Assembly (NCBI RefSeq): GCF_040081985.1 | Contig: NZ_JBEBMH010000003.1 | Coordinates: 1-64,000 of the forward strand | DNA length: 64,000 bases | Direction: 5' to 3' | From: Kumtagia yinganensis | Lineage (GTDB): Bacteria > Pseudomonadota > Alphaproteobacteria > Rhizobiales > Rhizobiaceae | Part shown: piece by piece, positions 1-7,430 of the stretch | How the letters are laid out: every line of letters starts with the position of its first letter | Numbering within the stretch: the stretch's first letter is position 1 | Program-made: the position numbers and the translations under genes | The notes under the pieces: generated by a model | The model's input: the letters and a program-made list of their open reading frames with translations, nothing else | Databases searched by the model: none | Told to the model about the DNA's origin: nothing

Positions 1-195
1 AAGCGCAACCGCAAGGACCCCGCGCCATACGATGCTGAGAAATACAAGTGGCGAAACCTGGTCGAGCGGCTGTTCAACAAGCTCAAGAACTGGCGCCGCG
101 TCGCCACCAGATACGACAAGACAAAGGAATCCTACCTTGGCTTCGTCGCCATCGCAGCAGCCAAGCTTTGGTTACCCTTTGTCCACGAGACCTAG
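1..195 (+). mobile_element. IS5-family transposase, C-terminal fragment
   Basis: The reading frame is open from the first base and ends at TAG 193-195, giving the last 64 residues of a DDE transposase. The stretch YKWRNLVERLFNKLK fits the Y-(2)-R-(3)-E-(6)-K signature around the catalytic glutamate of IS5-family enzymes. The C-terminal VAIAAAKLWLPFVHET is also typical of the group. The 5' part lies outside the window, so it cannot be told whether the element is intact. No clear terminal inverted repeat could be paired, because only one end is visible. Confidence 0.8.
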
Positions 196-736
196 GAACT
201 TTGCTGTCACTATTTGAGGGACTCTTCACGATTGGCCTCTCCGCCAATGAGGCCGCATAGGTTGAGGAGCTGCGCGACGTTTCCGATAATTCCGATCCGA
301 CGCTCATCACGAAGGCCCGCATGCAATCAGGGCGCTGTTCGGCAAATGAAGACGCCGGCATGCCCCAGCGCATCTTCACCAGCTCGCGCTGGCCAACATG
401 GTCGGATATCGAGCTCAACGCTAACATCTTCCAGACGATCATGGCGCGTTCTGTGCCGGTCGAACAACTCTTGGATCCGAGGGGGCAGGCAAACCGACCG
501 CTGTCGGTAGCGTCGTTCTGGCAACCTCCTATAAAGCAACGGCCGTTCGGCATGAGCGTAGGCATACTTGACCAACCGCCATGAGAACTGCGCCCAAAAA
601 AACATCATCGGCTCCACGACGGATGGTAACATCCTTAGCGATTCACGACCTCAATTTAACGAATCTCAGTCGACGAAGCCTTTACGGTTTCGCTGGAATG
701 CGGCGACGTGAGTCAATATGCTTTATCGAATATCCG
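196..736. other. Region without recognisable gene next to the IS end
   Basis: About 540 bases follow the transposase stop. Short open frames occur on both strands (for example 261-584 plus and 327-632 minus). None shows a recognisable domain, a convincing ribosome site or a start that fits its neighbours. It may be the IS end followed by insertion-scarred flanking DNA. I see no RNA gene or clear repeat in it. Confidence 0.4.
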
Positions 737-1387
737 TTATGCTGAAGCCACCAACCGTAGAGGCTGGGCAATCGGCGCGGCGGATGAGAAGGCCATGCGC
801 ACAAAACTGCGATAGGTCATGACCTGACGCTCCAGCCTTGAGCTGTCACCCAAGATCTTGGCCATCAGGATGCCGCCGTCGACGATGCAGCAGAGGGCAT
901 CCGCCATGTCGGACAGTTCGATGCCGTTGCGGATCGGATAGACTTCCGCGATTTCTTCCAGATAGCCTTGAAAGCGGGCGTTCCAGTCGATCGTCACCTT
1001 GCGGATCATCTCGACCACCTCGCGGTCGAACAGCCGCTCCTGGTAACAGACCGAGGCGATCAGGCAGCCGGGGTGTTTCGCCTTCACTTCGGCCAGCGTC
1101 TCGGCAAGCAGTTTCAGGCCGATCATGAACGCCTGCAGCGGGTCGTCGGAAAGCTGCTTTCCGCGGCCGAACAGGTCGTCGAACAGCGCATTGTTCTCGT
1201 CGATGAAGCGGCGTACCATCTCGCGCGCCAGCTCGTTCTTGTCATGGAAATGATAGAAGAAGCCGCTCTTGGTGATGCCGGCCTCGCAGATGATCTCGTC
1301 GATGGACGTCGCCTCGAACCCCTTTGCGAGCACCGACGCTTCGGCGATCTCGAGGATTCGAACGCGTGTCTCCGCACCCTTGCCCAT
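737..1387 (-). CDS. TetR/AcrR family transcriptional regulator
   Basis: A 216-residue one-component regulator. The N-terminal helix-turn-helix (about residues 10-56) has the typical TetR pattern, with TSIDEIICEAGITKSGFFYHF as turn and recognition helix, followed by an all-helical ligand/dimer domain. The start at 1387 is chosen because AAAGGTGAC sits just upstream; a longer frame reaches to 1447 but lacks a good ribosome site. It is divergent from the homocysteine S-methyltransferase gene, which suggests it controls that promoter region as well as its own. The ligand cannot be deduced. Confidence 0.85.
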   Translation of the reverse strand: MGKGAETRVRILEIAEASVLAKGFEATSIDEIICEAGITKSGFFYHFHDKNELAREMVRRFIDENNALFDDLFGRGKQLSDDPLQAFMIGLKLLAETLAEVKAKHPGCLIASVCYQERLFDREVVEMIRKVTIDWNARFQGYLEEIAEVYPIRNGIELSDMADALCCIVDGGILMAKILGDSSRLERQVMTYRSFVRMAFSSAAPIAQPLRLVASA

Positions 1388-1634
1388 GTCACCTTTCCTC
1401 GAATTCAGTGCACCAGCGGTACAGTTTTCAGTAAGGCGCAATACCACAAAAGCCGGTCAAAAAACCACAGAAATAGTCAACCTCTTGATTTGTATGGATT
1501 TGTCGGCACCACGCCAAATCCGAACCATGAGATTTCTAGTTTCGAGCCTCGCCATAGGGCAAAAAGCAGCATCTTCCAAGGCGGACCGCAACGCATTCTG
1601 CGCCGGAAGCCATAGACCCGGAATGGAGACGATG

Positions 1635-2591
1635 ATGTCAAAATATCGGCATGACCTGCCGCAGCTCAAGGGCGGACTGTTCTTGAGCGACGGCGGAATG
1701 GAAACACAGCTCATCTTCCTGGATGGTGTGGAGCTGCCGCATTTCGCGTCCTACGTGCTTCTGGAGACGGAAGAGGGACGCGCACGGCTGAAGCGCTATT
1801 ACGAGCATTATCTCGGGATCGCGGCCAATCGCAATGTGGGTTTCCTGTTGGAAAGCGCGACGTGGCGGGCAAATCCCGACTGGGCGGCCAAGATCGGCCA
1901 CGATGCCGAGGACTTGAAGCGGATCAACAGGGCCTCGGTCCAATTGCTCGAGGAGTTGCGGGACGCGTGGGAGACGCCGGCCATGCCCTGCGTGATCAGC
2001 GCGGCGATCGGGCCGCGCGGCGACGGCTATAAGGCCGGCCGCATGGAGGCGGACGAAGCGGAGAGCTATCACGCCACGCAGATCGAGACGCTGGCCGGAA
2101 CCGCGACCGACATGGTCACGGCCTTCACCATGAACACCGCCAACGAGGCGATCGGCATCGCGCAGGCGGCGAAGAAGGCCGGCATGCCCTGCGTGATCTC
2201 CTTCACCGTCGAGACGGACGGCAAGCTGGTCACCGGCATGGCGCTGGGCGACGCGGTCAAGGCGGTGGACGATGCAACCGGAGGTTCGCCGGCCTATTAC
2301 ATGATCAACTGCGCGCACCCCACGCATTTCACGCAGGCGCTGGCCGCCGGCGAAAGCTGGATCGAGCGCGTGCGCGGCGTGCGCGCCAACGCCTCGGCCA
2401 GGAGCCATCAGGAACTCGATGAATCCGATACGCTCGACGCCGGCGACCCAATCGACCTTGGCCGCCGCTACAATGATCTGCGCCGCGATTTTCCCGGCAT
2501 GCGCATCCTCGGTGGCTGCTGCGGCACCGACCACCGGCACCTCGCCGCCATCTGCGAGGCTTGCGTGCCGTTTGAAACACGGGTCGCCTGA
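1635..2591 (+). CDS. Homocysteine S-methyltransferase family protein
   Basis: A cytosolic protein of 318 residues that should transfer a methyl group from a small donor (S-methylmethionine, a betaine or similar) to homocysteine, giving methionine. It has the zinc-binding cysteines of the family: C226 in INCAHP and C295/C296 in GGCCGTD. The early LSDGGMETQLIF is the usual N-terminal signature. The start is set at ATG 1635, six bases after GGAG; ATG 1632 is equally in frame. The frame extends upstream to 1269, but that part overlaps the TetR gene antisense and has no homology character. The methyl donor is not determined by the sequence. Confidence 0.85.
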   Translation: MSKYRHDLPQLKGGLFLSDGGMETQLIFLDGVELPHFASYVLLETEEGRARLKRYYEHYLGIAANRNVGFLLESATWRANPDWAAKIGHDAEDLKRINRASVQLLEELRDAWETPAMPCVISAAIGPRGDGYKAGRMEADEAESYHATQIETLAGTATDMVTAFTMNTANEAIGIAQAAKKAGMPCVISFTVETDGKLVTGMALGDAVKAVDDATGGSPAYYMINCAHPTHFTQALAAGESWIERVRGVRANASARSHQELDESDTLDAGDPIDLGRRYNDLRRDFPGMRILGGCCGTDHRHLAAICEACVPFETRVA

Positions 2592-2705
2592 CCCCGCGGG
2601 CCTATATCGGCTGATCACCACACCACCGGAGCCGCCACGGGCGGCCCACCGGCCAGACACCACCGGGGCGGGAACATCAACACCGTCGCGGGAAAGGATT
2701 TTGAC

Positions 2706-2891
2706 ATGACCACGCAACATCAAGCCACCCGTGCGACGGGCGGCCTGGCGGGCCTGTTCGGCCTGCTGTTTTCGCCACGGCGTCCGAGGATCGCCCGGCA
2801 TCACCACACCGAGTTCGATGAGCTCGACGATCACACGCTGCGCGACATCGGGTTGTCGCGGGGGCCGGACCGCCTTTATCGCAGGGACTGA
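2706..2891 (+). CDS. DUF1127 domain small protein
   Basis: A 61-residue basic protein whose C-terminal half (FDELDDHTLRDIGLSRG) is the YjiS-like DUF1127 motif, very common as short arginine-rich proteins in Rhizobiales. Some relatives have been linked to RNA turnover or to phosphate and carbon metabolism, but a role here cannot be given. GGAAAGG lies about eight bases upstream of the ATG. It stands alone between the methyltransferase gene and the peptide cluster. Confidence 0.85.
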   Translation: MTTQHQATRATGGLAGLFGLLFSPRRPRIARHHHTEFDELDDHTLRDIGLSRGPDRLYRRD

Positions 2892-3098
2892 AGGCATCGG
2901 CACCCCAGCCGCCGGCTTCTCAGACAAGGCGAAAAGCCGGTCGGTCATCTGGCGATACACTGCTCAATAACTAACTCGACGCCATACAATCTATAAGTGT
3001 TATAAGTAAATCTCACAATTTTAGATTGACATTCCTTTGGGGAAGGCGGACGATGCGATCACGGGTTGCATCGTCTCGTCTTGCCCAGGGGTGGCGCA
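2892..3098. promoter_or_regulatory. AT-rich upstream region of the peptide/protease cluster
   Basis: About 200 non-coding bases. From 2965 to 3040 the DNA turns strikingly AT-rich against a GC-rich background, with TATAAG and TTATAAG elements around 2992-3007 that could serve as -10 sequences. This is the likely promoter of the downstream protease/peptide operon. No operator was recognised. Confidence 0.35.
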
Positions 3099-5090
3099 AT
3101 GAGGGGGTCTGGAGGAATCGCTTGGCAGGATACCGCACAGTTGGGCGGTGGCGACGAGCGCATCCGGATCGCAGTCCTCGACGGGCCGGTCGATCTTGCG
3201 CATCCGTGCTTCGCAGGCGCGCGGCTCGGGGTCGTCGAAACACAGGCGGGCAATAGCGGCGCAGGCACCGCGCTGGCGCACGGCACTCACGTCGCGAGCA
3301 TCATCTTCGGCCAGCCGGGTAGCACGGTCGAAGGCATAGCGCCTCGGTGCAGCGGCCTGATCGTCCCGATCTTCTCCGGCCAGGGCGAGGAGCTCGCCTG
3401 CTCGCAGCTCGACCTCGCCCGCGCCATCCTGCTGGCGATGGAGCACGGCGCCCACATCATCAACATCAGCGGCGGGCAGTTGGCGTCATCGGCAGAGCCC
3501 GATCCGCTTCTGGCAAACGCCATCGAGACCTGCGCGCGGCGCAATGTGCTGATCGTGGCCGCGGCCGGCAATGACGGCTGCGCCTGCCTGCATGTGCCGG
3601 CCGCGGCGCCCTCGGTGCTGGCGGTAGGTGCGATGGACGCGGAGGGCATGCCGCTCGAATCCAGCAACTGGGGACCAGCCTACCGGCACCAGGGCATCCT
3701 CGCGCCGGGCGTGGACGTTTTGGGCGCCGCGCCCGGCGGCGGCACCGTGCGCCGCAGCGGGACGAGCTTCGCCACGCCATTCGTCGCCGGTCTGGCCGGC
3801 CTGCTGGCCGGGTTGCAACTGACACGCGGTCGGCCGCCCGATCCGCACGCCATCCGGACGGCGCTGCTGAAACACGCGCTGCCCTGCATTCCCGGCACAT
3901 CCGACGATTGCCGCAAAGTGCTCGCCGGCCGCCTGAACATCGCAGACACCGTTAAAGCCATCACAGGGGGAGACACCATGAACGAAGACATCGACATGCC
4001 GAACCTGAACGATGCGTCGTCCTGGACGCATTCCGAAACGATACCGGCTCCCGCGGCTCTTGCTGGGACAGCCTCCTACGCTGCGCTCTCCGCCAGAGCG
4101 TCGGGCGATGGCGTCCGCCCCTCGGGCGAAGACGGTAACGTCGCAGCCTCACAGACCAACCCGTCCGGAGAGGCAGGCCGCATTACCCCATCGGACTGCG
4201 GCTGTGGCTGCGGCGGAAAGGACAAGAACGGCGGAGAAGGCGGATGCAGTTGCGGCGGCAAGGGCGGCGAGGCGAAGAAGCCGCAGTTGGTCTACGCGCT
4301 CGGCCAGCTCGGCTACGATTTCGGTTCCGAGGCACGTCGCGACTCGCTCGTGCAGACCATGCATGGCGCCGACAACAATCCCATGCTGCCGGACCAGTGG
4401 CTGGCCCACCTCGAAACCGATCCTGAAGATGCGCCGGCGGTGATCTGGACGCTTAATCTGGACGCCACGCCGATCTATGCCATCCAGCCGGTCGGCGCCT
4501 ATGCCGATGTCGGCTACAAGAAGCTGCGCGAGGCGCTGGCCGCGCAACAGTCAAATGGACAGGACCGCGCCGATCTGGTCTCGGTGCCGGGGGTCATCGG
4601 CGGCTCGACGCGGCTGCAGTCGGGCCAGGTCGTTCCGATCATCGTGCCTGCCATTCGCGGCATCTACAGTTGGGCCACGGAACCGCTGGTCAAACAAATC
4701 GCCGGCGCAGCCGCCGAGGCGGCAAACGCGCAAGACGTGTTCGACCGCTTCTCGGCCGGACTGAGCAACTATCTTGACCGAGTCTACTACGACCTGCGCA
4801 ACCTCGGGCTGACGGGCGAGGAGCGCGCCCTCAACTATTCCGCCACGAACGCGGTACAGGTCGCCGATGTGATCCGCGCGACCACCGAAAACAATCTCGA
4901 CCTGGACCGCATCGCCGTCAAGAAGAGCCCCGTCTGCCGGCCGGATTCCGAATGCTACGACGTCGAGATTTCGTTCTTCAACCCGAACAACACCAACGTG
5001 GCGAGCCGCATCTACCGGTTCACTGTCGACGTCAGCGATGTCGTTCCGGTGACCGTCGGCACAGTCCGTAGCTGGACGCGGAGGGTGTGA
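3099..5090 (+). CDS. PatA/PatG-family subtilisin-like RiPP maturation protease
   Basis: A 663-residue serine protease of the family that trims or cyclises cyanobactin precursors. The subtilisin domain (about 15-290) carries the full catalytic set: D28 in AVLDGP, H61 in HGTHVAS, oxyanion N158 in AAGND and S223 in SGTSFATP. A Cys/Gly-rich linker (367-389) joins it to a C-terminal domain (about 396-660) beginning VYALGQLGYDFGSEARRDS, which resembles the PatG C-terminal region. There is no signal peptide. Only 33 residues separate D28 and H61, so the capping insertion of the PatG macrocyclase is absent. ATG 3099 is preceded by AGGGGTGG; TTG 3066 is an alternative. Its stop overlaps the start of the first cysteine-rich peptide. 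It probably cleaves the leaders of the four peptides that follow; this is inference from family and context. Confidence 0.85.
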   Translation: MRGSGGIAWQDTAQLGGGDERIRIAVLDGPVDLAHPCFAGARLGVVETQAGNSGAGTALAHGTHVASIIFGQPGSTVEGIAPRCSGLIVPIFSGQGEELACSQLDLARAILLAMEHGAHIINISGGQLASSAEPDPLLANAIETCARRNVLIVAAAGNDGCACLHVPAAAPSVLAVGAMDAEGMPLESSNWGPAYRHQGILAPGVDVLGAAPGGGTVRRSGTSFATPFVAGLAGLLAGLQLTRGRPPDPHAIRTALLKHALPCIPGTSDDCRKVLAGRLNIADTVKAITGGDTMNEDIDMPNLNDASSWTHSETIPAPAALAGTASYAALSARASGDGVRPSGEDGNVAASQTNPSGEAGRITPSDCGCGCGGKDKNGGEGGCSCGGKGGEAKKPQLVYALGQLGYDFGSEARRDSLVQTMHGADNNPMLPDQWLAHLETDPEDAPAVIWTLNLDATPIYAIQPVGAYADVGYKKLREALAAQQSNGQDRADLVSVPGVIGGSTRLQSGQVVPIIVPAIRGIYSWATEPLVKQIAGAAAEAANAQDVFDRFSAGLSNYLDRVYYDLRNLGLTGEERALNYSATNAVQVADVIRATTENNLDLDRIAVKKSPVCRPDSECYDVEISFFNPNNTNVASRIYRFTVDVSDVVPVTVGTVRSWTRRV

Positions 5091-5353
5091 TGGCGGCCAA
5101 GGCAGCGCAGGCCAAGAAACCGCGCCGACAAGGCCGACGACAGTCCGCCGCTGCGACAGCGGCGTCCACCGCTCGGTCAAACCTGCCGCGCCAGATGGCG
5201 CCGGTCATACGCGGCGTGAGTTCCTCGCCGTGGCGGGCGCGCCTCCAATCGGCATCCCCGGCGCTATGTGCCAACTGTCTGCATGCGTGTCAGCAAGCGG
5301 GCCTGCCGCCCGGCGTCTGCGCCAGGGTCTGCGCGGCGTTGTGTTCACTCTAA
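5090..5353 (+). CDS. Cys-rich precursor peptide 1 (basic leader, six-Cys core)
   Basis: An 87-residue peptide. Its ATG overlaps the protease stop (TGATG) and sits behind GGAGGG, so it is translationally coupled. The leader is basic and alanine-rich. At residues 35-42 is QMAPVIRG, a variant of the QARPVARG element found in the three later peptides. The C-terminal core has six cysteines (60, 63, 67, 77, 81, 85) in a C-x2-C-x3-C-x9-C-x3-C-x3-C array, nearly that of peptide 4. There is no signal peptide. It is a proposed substrate of the adjacent protease; the final product is unknown. Confidence 0.7.
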   Translation: MAAKAAQAKKPRRQGRRQSAAATAASTARSNLPRQMAPVIRGVSSSPWRARLQSASPALCANCLHACQQAGLPPGVCARVCAALCSL

Positions 5354-5391
5354 GGATGACCCGCCCGTTTTGATCAACAAGGAGAACCGAA

Positions 5392-5607
5392 ATGCGACTT
5401 CCCCTCCAATCGCGGCCGGTCGCGCGTGGTGCGGCCACACACCCGACCTCGAACGGCATCGACCCATCCGGCTGCGACATCTTCAAGAAGATAGCTTGCG
5501 GCACAGCGCTGCTCGCATGCGGCGCCGTTTGCGTCGGCAGCTTCGGAGCGGCCTGCGCTCAATGTCTCGCAGGCATCGGCGCCGCGGGGTGTATCGACTG
5601 CGTCTAG
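5392..5607 (+). CDS. Cys-rich precursor peptide 2 (eight cysteines, hydrophobic core)
   Basis: A 71-residue peptide starting at ATG 5392 behind AAGGAGAA. It opens with MRLPLQSRPVARG, the conserved leader motif at residues 6-13. The remainder is a Gly/Ala/Cys-rich hydrophobic core with cysteines at 28, 36, 43, 47, 55, 58, 67 and 70. The spacing differs from peptides 1 and 4, so the cores are diversified while the leader is kept, as expected for a family of precursors processed by one enzyme. Confidence 0.7.
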   Translation: MRLPLQSRPVARGAATHPTSNGIDPSGCDIFKKIACGTALLACGAVCVGSFGAACAQCLAGIGAAGCIDCV

Positions 5608-5670
5608 CAAAAGTTGCGCATCGGCGCGGGGACGATGCCACGAACCGTCTCGCACGAGACGATTTCATCA

Positions 5671-5694
5671 GACCGGGCGTCCCGGGCCGGTCGA
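5671..5694 (+). repeat. Conserved 5' leader element before peptide 3
   Basis: A 24-base element ending 16 bases before the start of peptide 3. It recurs with a single change at 6039-6062, before peptide 4. Its ends, GACCGG and CCGGTC, are inverted, so it could fold as a small hairpin in the mRNA close to the ribosome site. Confidence 0.6.
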
Positions 5695-5710
5695 CCGAGA
5701 GGAGACTGAG

Positions 5711-5887
5711 ATGAAGTTCCCGACACAAGCCAGACCCGTCGCACGAGGCCTTAGCCAGGGCCGCGACGAATCGTCCAAGATCGCCGCTTCCGATTGCTGC
5801 GGGGCAGGCAGGTGCTGCGTCGGCGCATGCCTGCCGTTTGGCGGCGGCTGTGCCGGCGTCTGCGTGCCCAATATCGGCCAGTGCTGA
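5711..5887 (+). CDS. Cys-rich precursor peptide 3 (58 aa, eight cysteines)
   Basis: A short gene with ATG at 5711 behind AGAGGAGA. It encodes 58 residues beginning MKFPTQARPVARG, which differs from peptide 4 only at position 5 over these 13 residues. The core has cysteines at 29, 30, 35, 36, 40, 47, 51 and 58, including two CC pairs, in a Gly-rich context, and it ends on cysteine. The leader-core junction is polar (SQGRDESSK). The identical leader, conserved upstream DNA and good ribosome site support it as a real gene despite its size. Confidence 0.75.
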   Translation: MKFPTQARPVARGLSQGRDESSKIAASDCCGAGRCCVGACLPFGGGCAGVCVPNIGQC

Positions 5888-6038
5888 TGGCGCGACAGCG
5901 GGTGTGAACGCGGCTGGCTGAAGCGCCCCGGGCCAGGCGCCCGACCTTAATTTGTGCCGCTTCCGCCTGAGAACTCGATCGCACCGCCGCGGGAGCGATG
6001 CGACCATGGTGGCGCTCCAACACAGCGCCTACGTTGCG

Positions 6039-6062
6039 GACCGAGCGTCCCGGGCCGGTCGA
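6039..6062 (+). repeat. Conserved 5' leader element before peptide 4
   Basis: The second copy of the element at 5671-5694, with 23 of 24 bases identical, lying 16 bases before the start of peptide 4. Weaker similarity extends further upstream in both copies (about 5619-5645 against 5981-6006). This suggests that the unit of duplication was 5' leader plus peptide gene. Confidence 0.6.
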
Positions 6063-6078
6063 TCAAGGAGAGAAAACC

Positions 6079-6255
6079 ATGAAGTTCCCAAACCAAGCCC
6101 GTCCGGTGGCGCGCGGGTACAACCGGTCGCGCGACCTTTCGGCAGGTGTGAATCCTTCCGGCATCGCCTGCGACATTTGCCGCATCGGCTGCCAGGCATT
6201 GCCGGAACCTGCAAGGTCGCTGTGCCTGCTGGCCTGCGACAACACGGTCTGCTGA
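6079..6255 (+). CDS. Cys-rich precursor peptide 4 (58 aa, six cysteines)
   Basis: A 58-residue peptide starting at ATG 6079 behind AAGGAGAG. It begins MKFPNQARPVARG, as in peptide 3. The core cysteines (31, 34, 38, 49, 53, 58) form C-x2-C-x3-C-x10-C-x3-C-x4-C, almost the pattern of peptide 1, and it also ends on cysteine. It is the last gene of the cluster and is followed at once by a strong hairpin. It is a proposed precursor processed by the PatA/PatG-like protease. Confidence 0.75.
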   Translation: MKFPNQARPVARGYNRSRDLSAGVNPSGIACDICRIGCQALPEPARSLCLLACDNTVC

Positions 6256-6298
6256 GCCAAGGGCGTCGGACAGGCAACTGCCTGCCCGACGCCTTGGC
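6256..6298 (+). terminator. Hairpin closing the peptide cluster
   Basis: Immediately after the peptide 4 stop there is a long GC-rich hairpin. The outer arms GCCAAGG...CCTTGGC, the middle CGTCGG/CCGACG and an inner CAGGCA/TGCCTG are all complementary. There is no strong T-run, so it may act as a weak or Rho-assisted terminator or as an mRNA 3' stabiliser. Confidence 0.55.
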
Positions 6299-6416
6299 AA
6301 CAAGTAGTTTCCTCAGCAATCGCCCCAGTAACAATATTGGCTGCTGCGTCGTCGCCTCGTCATTGCCACGACGCCGCGTCCAACACCATTTCGACCGGCG
6401 CTATCCATTTCCGCTA

Positions 6417-7421
6417 TCAATCATACCTCAAATCGTCCGCCTTGCCGCCGAAGACGCGGTAGGCATAGACGGAATAACCGAGGATGACCGGCAGCACGAA
6501 AGCCACACCGGCCAGGATGATGCCCAAGGCCTCCGGCGCCGACGCCGCCTGCCAGATGGTGAGACGGTCCGGCACGACGAAGGGATAGAACGACCAGGCG
6601 AGGCCGGCGAAGCCAAGCGTGAAGATCGCTGCCAGCGACAGGAACGGCAGGATGGCGTGGCGGTCGCCGGGTTTCGGCAGATGGAACGTCTGCCACCAGA
6701 GCCACAGGAAAAGGATGCCGGAGAGGATCGGCAGCGGCGAGAGCCACAGCAGGTCCGGAAACACGAACCATTTGTCGAAAATGCGAGGGCTGGCGAGCGG
6801 AGTGGCGAGCGAAACGGCGGCCATCCCGAGGGCGGTGAACACCAGCGCCGAGCGCAGCCACAGCACCGCCTTTTTCTGCAAGGCGCCGTCGGTCTTGTAG
6901 ATCAGCCAGGCCGCGCCCATCGCGGCGTAGGCGGCGGCGAGGCAGAGCGCCACCTGTGCGCCAAAAAGCATCGCCGCCGGGCCGGTCTGGAGGCCGAGCA
7001 CATAGACGCCGAGCATAAAACCCTGCGCCAGCGAGGCGGTGAGCGAACCCAGGAAGAAGATGCGGTTCCAGCGGTGCTTTCGGTGCGTCGGCACTTTTGC
7101 GCGGAAATCGAAGGCGACGCCGCGCAGGATCAAGCCCACCAGCAGCACGAAGACGGGCAGATAGAGCGCCGTGAGGATGACGCCATGCGCCATCGGGAAG
7201 GCGACCAGCAGCAAGCCGACCGCCAGCACCAGCCAGGTCTCGTTGGCGTCCCAGAACGGACCGATCGCGGCGATCATGCGGTCCTGCTCGTCGTCGCCGG
7301 CCAGCGAGAACAGGATGCCGATGCCGAGGTCGAAACCGTCGAGCACGACATAGATGAGGATCGACAGGCCCATCAGGCCGGCGAAGATCAGCGGAAGGAG
7401 GGTCGGCCAGTCGAGGGTCAT
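6417..7421 (-). CDS. cydB: Cytochrome bd-type quinol oxidase subunit II
   Basis: A 334-residue integral membrane protein with about eight hydrophobic helices. It is subunit II of the bd (CioB-like) terminal oxidase that reduces oxygen to water with quinol at low oxygen. The N-terminus (LMGLSILIYVVLDGFDLGIG) and the segment FWDANETWLVLAVGLLLVAFP are family hallmarks. The length fits the short cyanide-insensitive type. Its partner cydA lies upstream, but a toxin-antitoxin pair sits between them. The start is 9 bases after the toxin stop, so it is still likely co-transcribed. No cydX-like small subunit was found downstream. Confidence 0.93.
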   Translation of the reverse strand: MTLDWPTLLPLIFAGLMGLSILIYVVLDGFDLGIGILFSLAGDDEQDRMIAAIGPFWDANETWLVLAVGLLLVAFPMAHGVILTALYLPVFVLLVGLILRGVAFDFRAKVPTHRKHRWNRIFFLGSLTASLAQGFMLGVYVLGLQTGPAAMLFGAQVALCLAAAYAAMGAAWLIYKTDGALQKKAVLWLRSALVFTALGMAAVSLATPLASPRIFDKWFVFPDLLWLSPLPILSGILFLWLWWQTFHLPKPGDRHAILPFLSLAAIFTLGFAGLAWSFYPFVVPDRLTIWQAASAPEALGIILAGVAFVLPVILGYSVYAYRVFGGKADDLRYD

Positions 7422-7430
7422 GCTAATCTC

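Noticed and set aside
1638..2960. 440-residue minus-strand frame opposite the homocysteine S-methyltransferase
   Set aside because: No domain, and the plus-strand gene has intact zinc-binding cysteines and a ribosome site.
5090..6255. Legume NCR-like or defensin interpretation of the Cys-rich peptides
   Set aside because: The peptides lack signal sequences and share a leader that fits a co-encoded protease, so the resemblance to plant secreted Cys-rich peptides is only in cysteine content.
3099..6298. Classical cyanobactin cluster
   Set aside because: No YcaO-type cyclodehydratase, PatF-like prenyltransferase or cyanobactin-type core cassette is visible in the window. Only the protease family is shared.
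6256..6416. Possible cydX small subunit downstream of cydB
   Set aside because: Short minus-strand frames here lack the hydrophobic helix typical of CydX, and a GC hairpin occupies the region.
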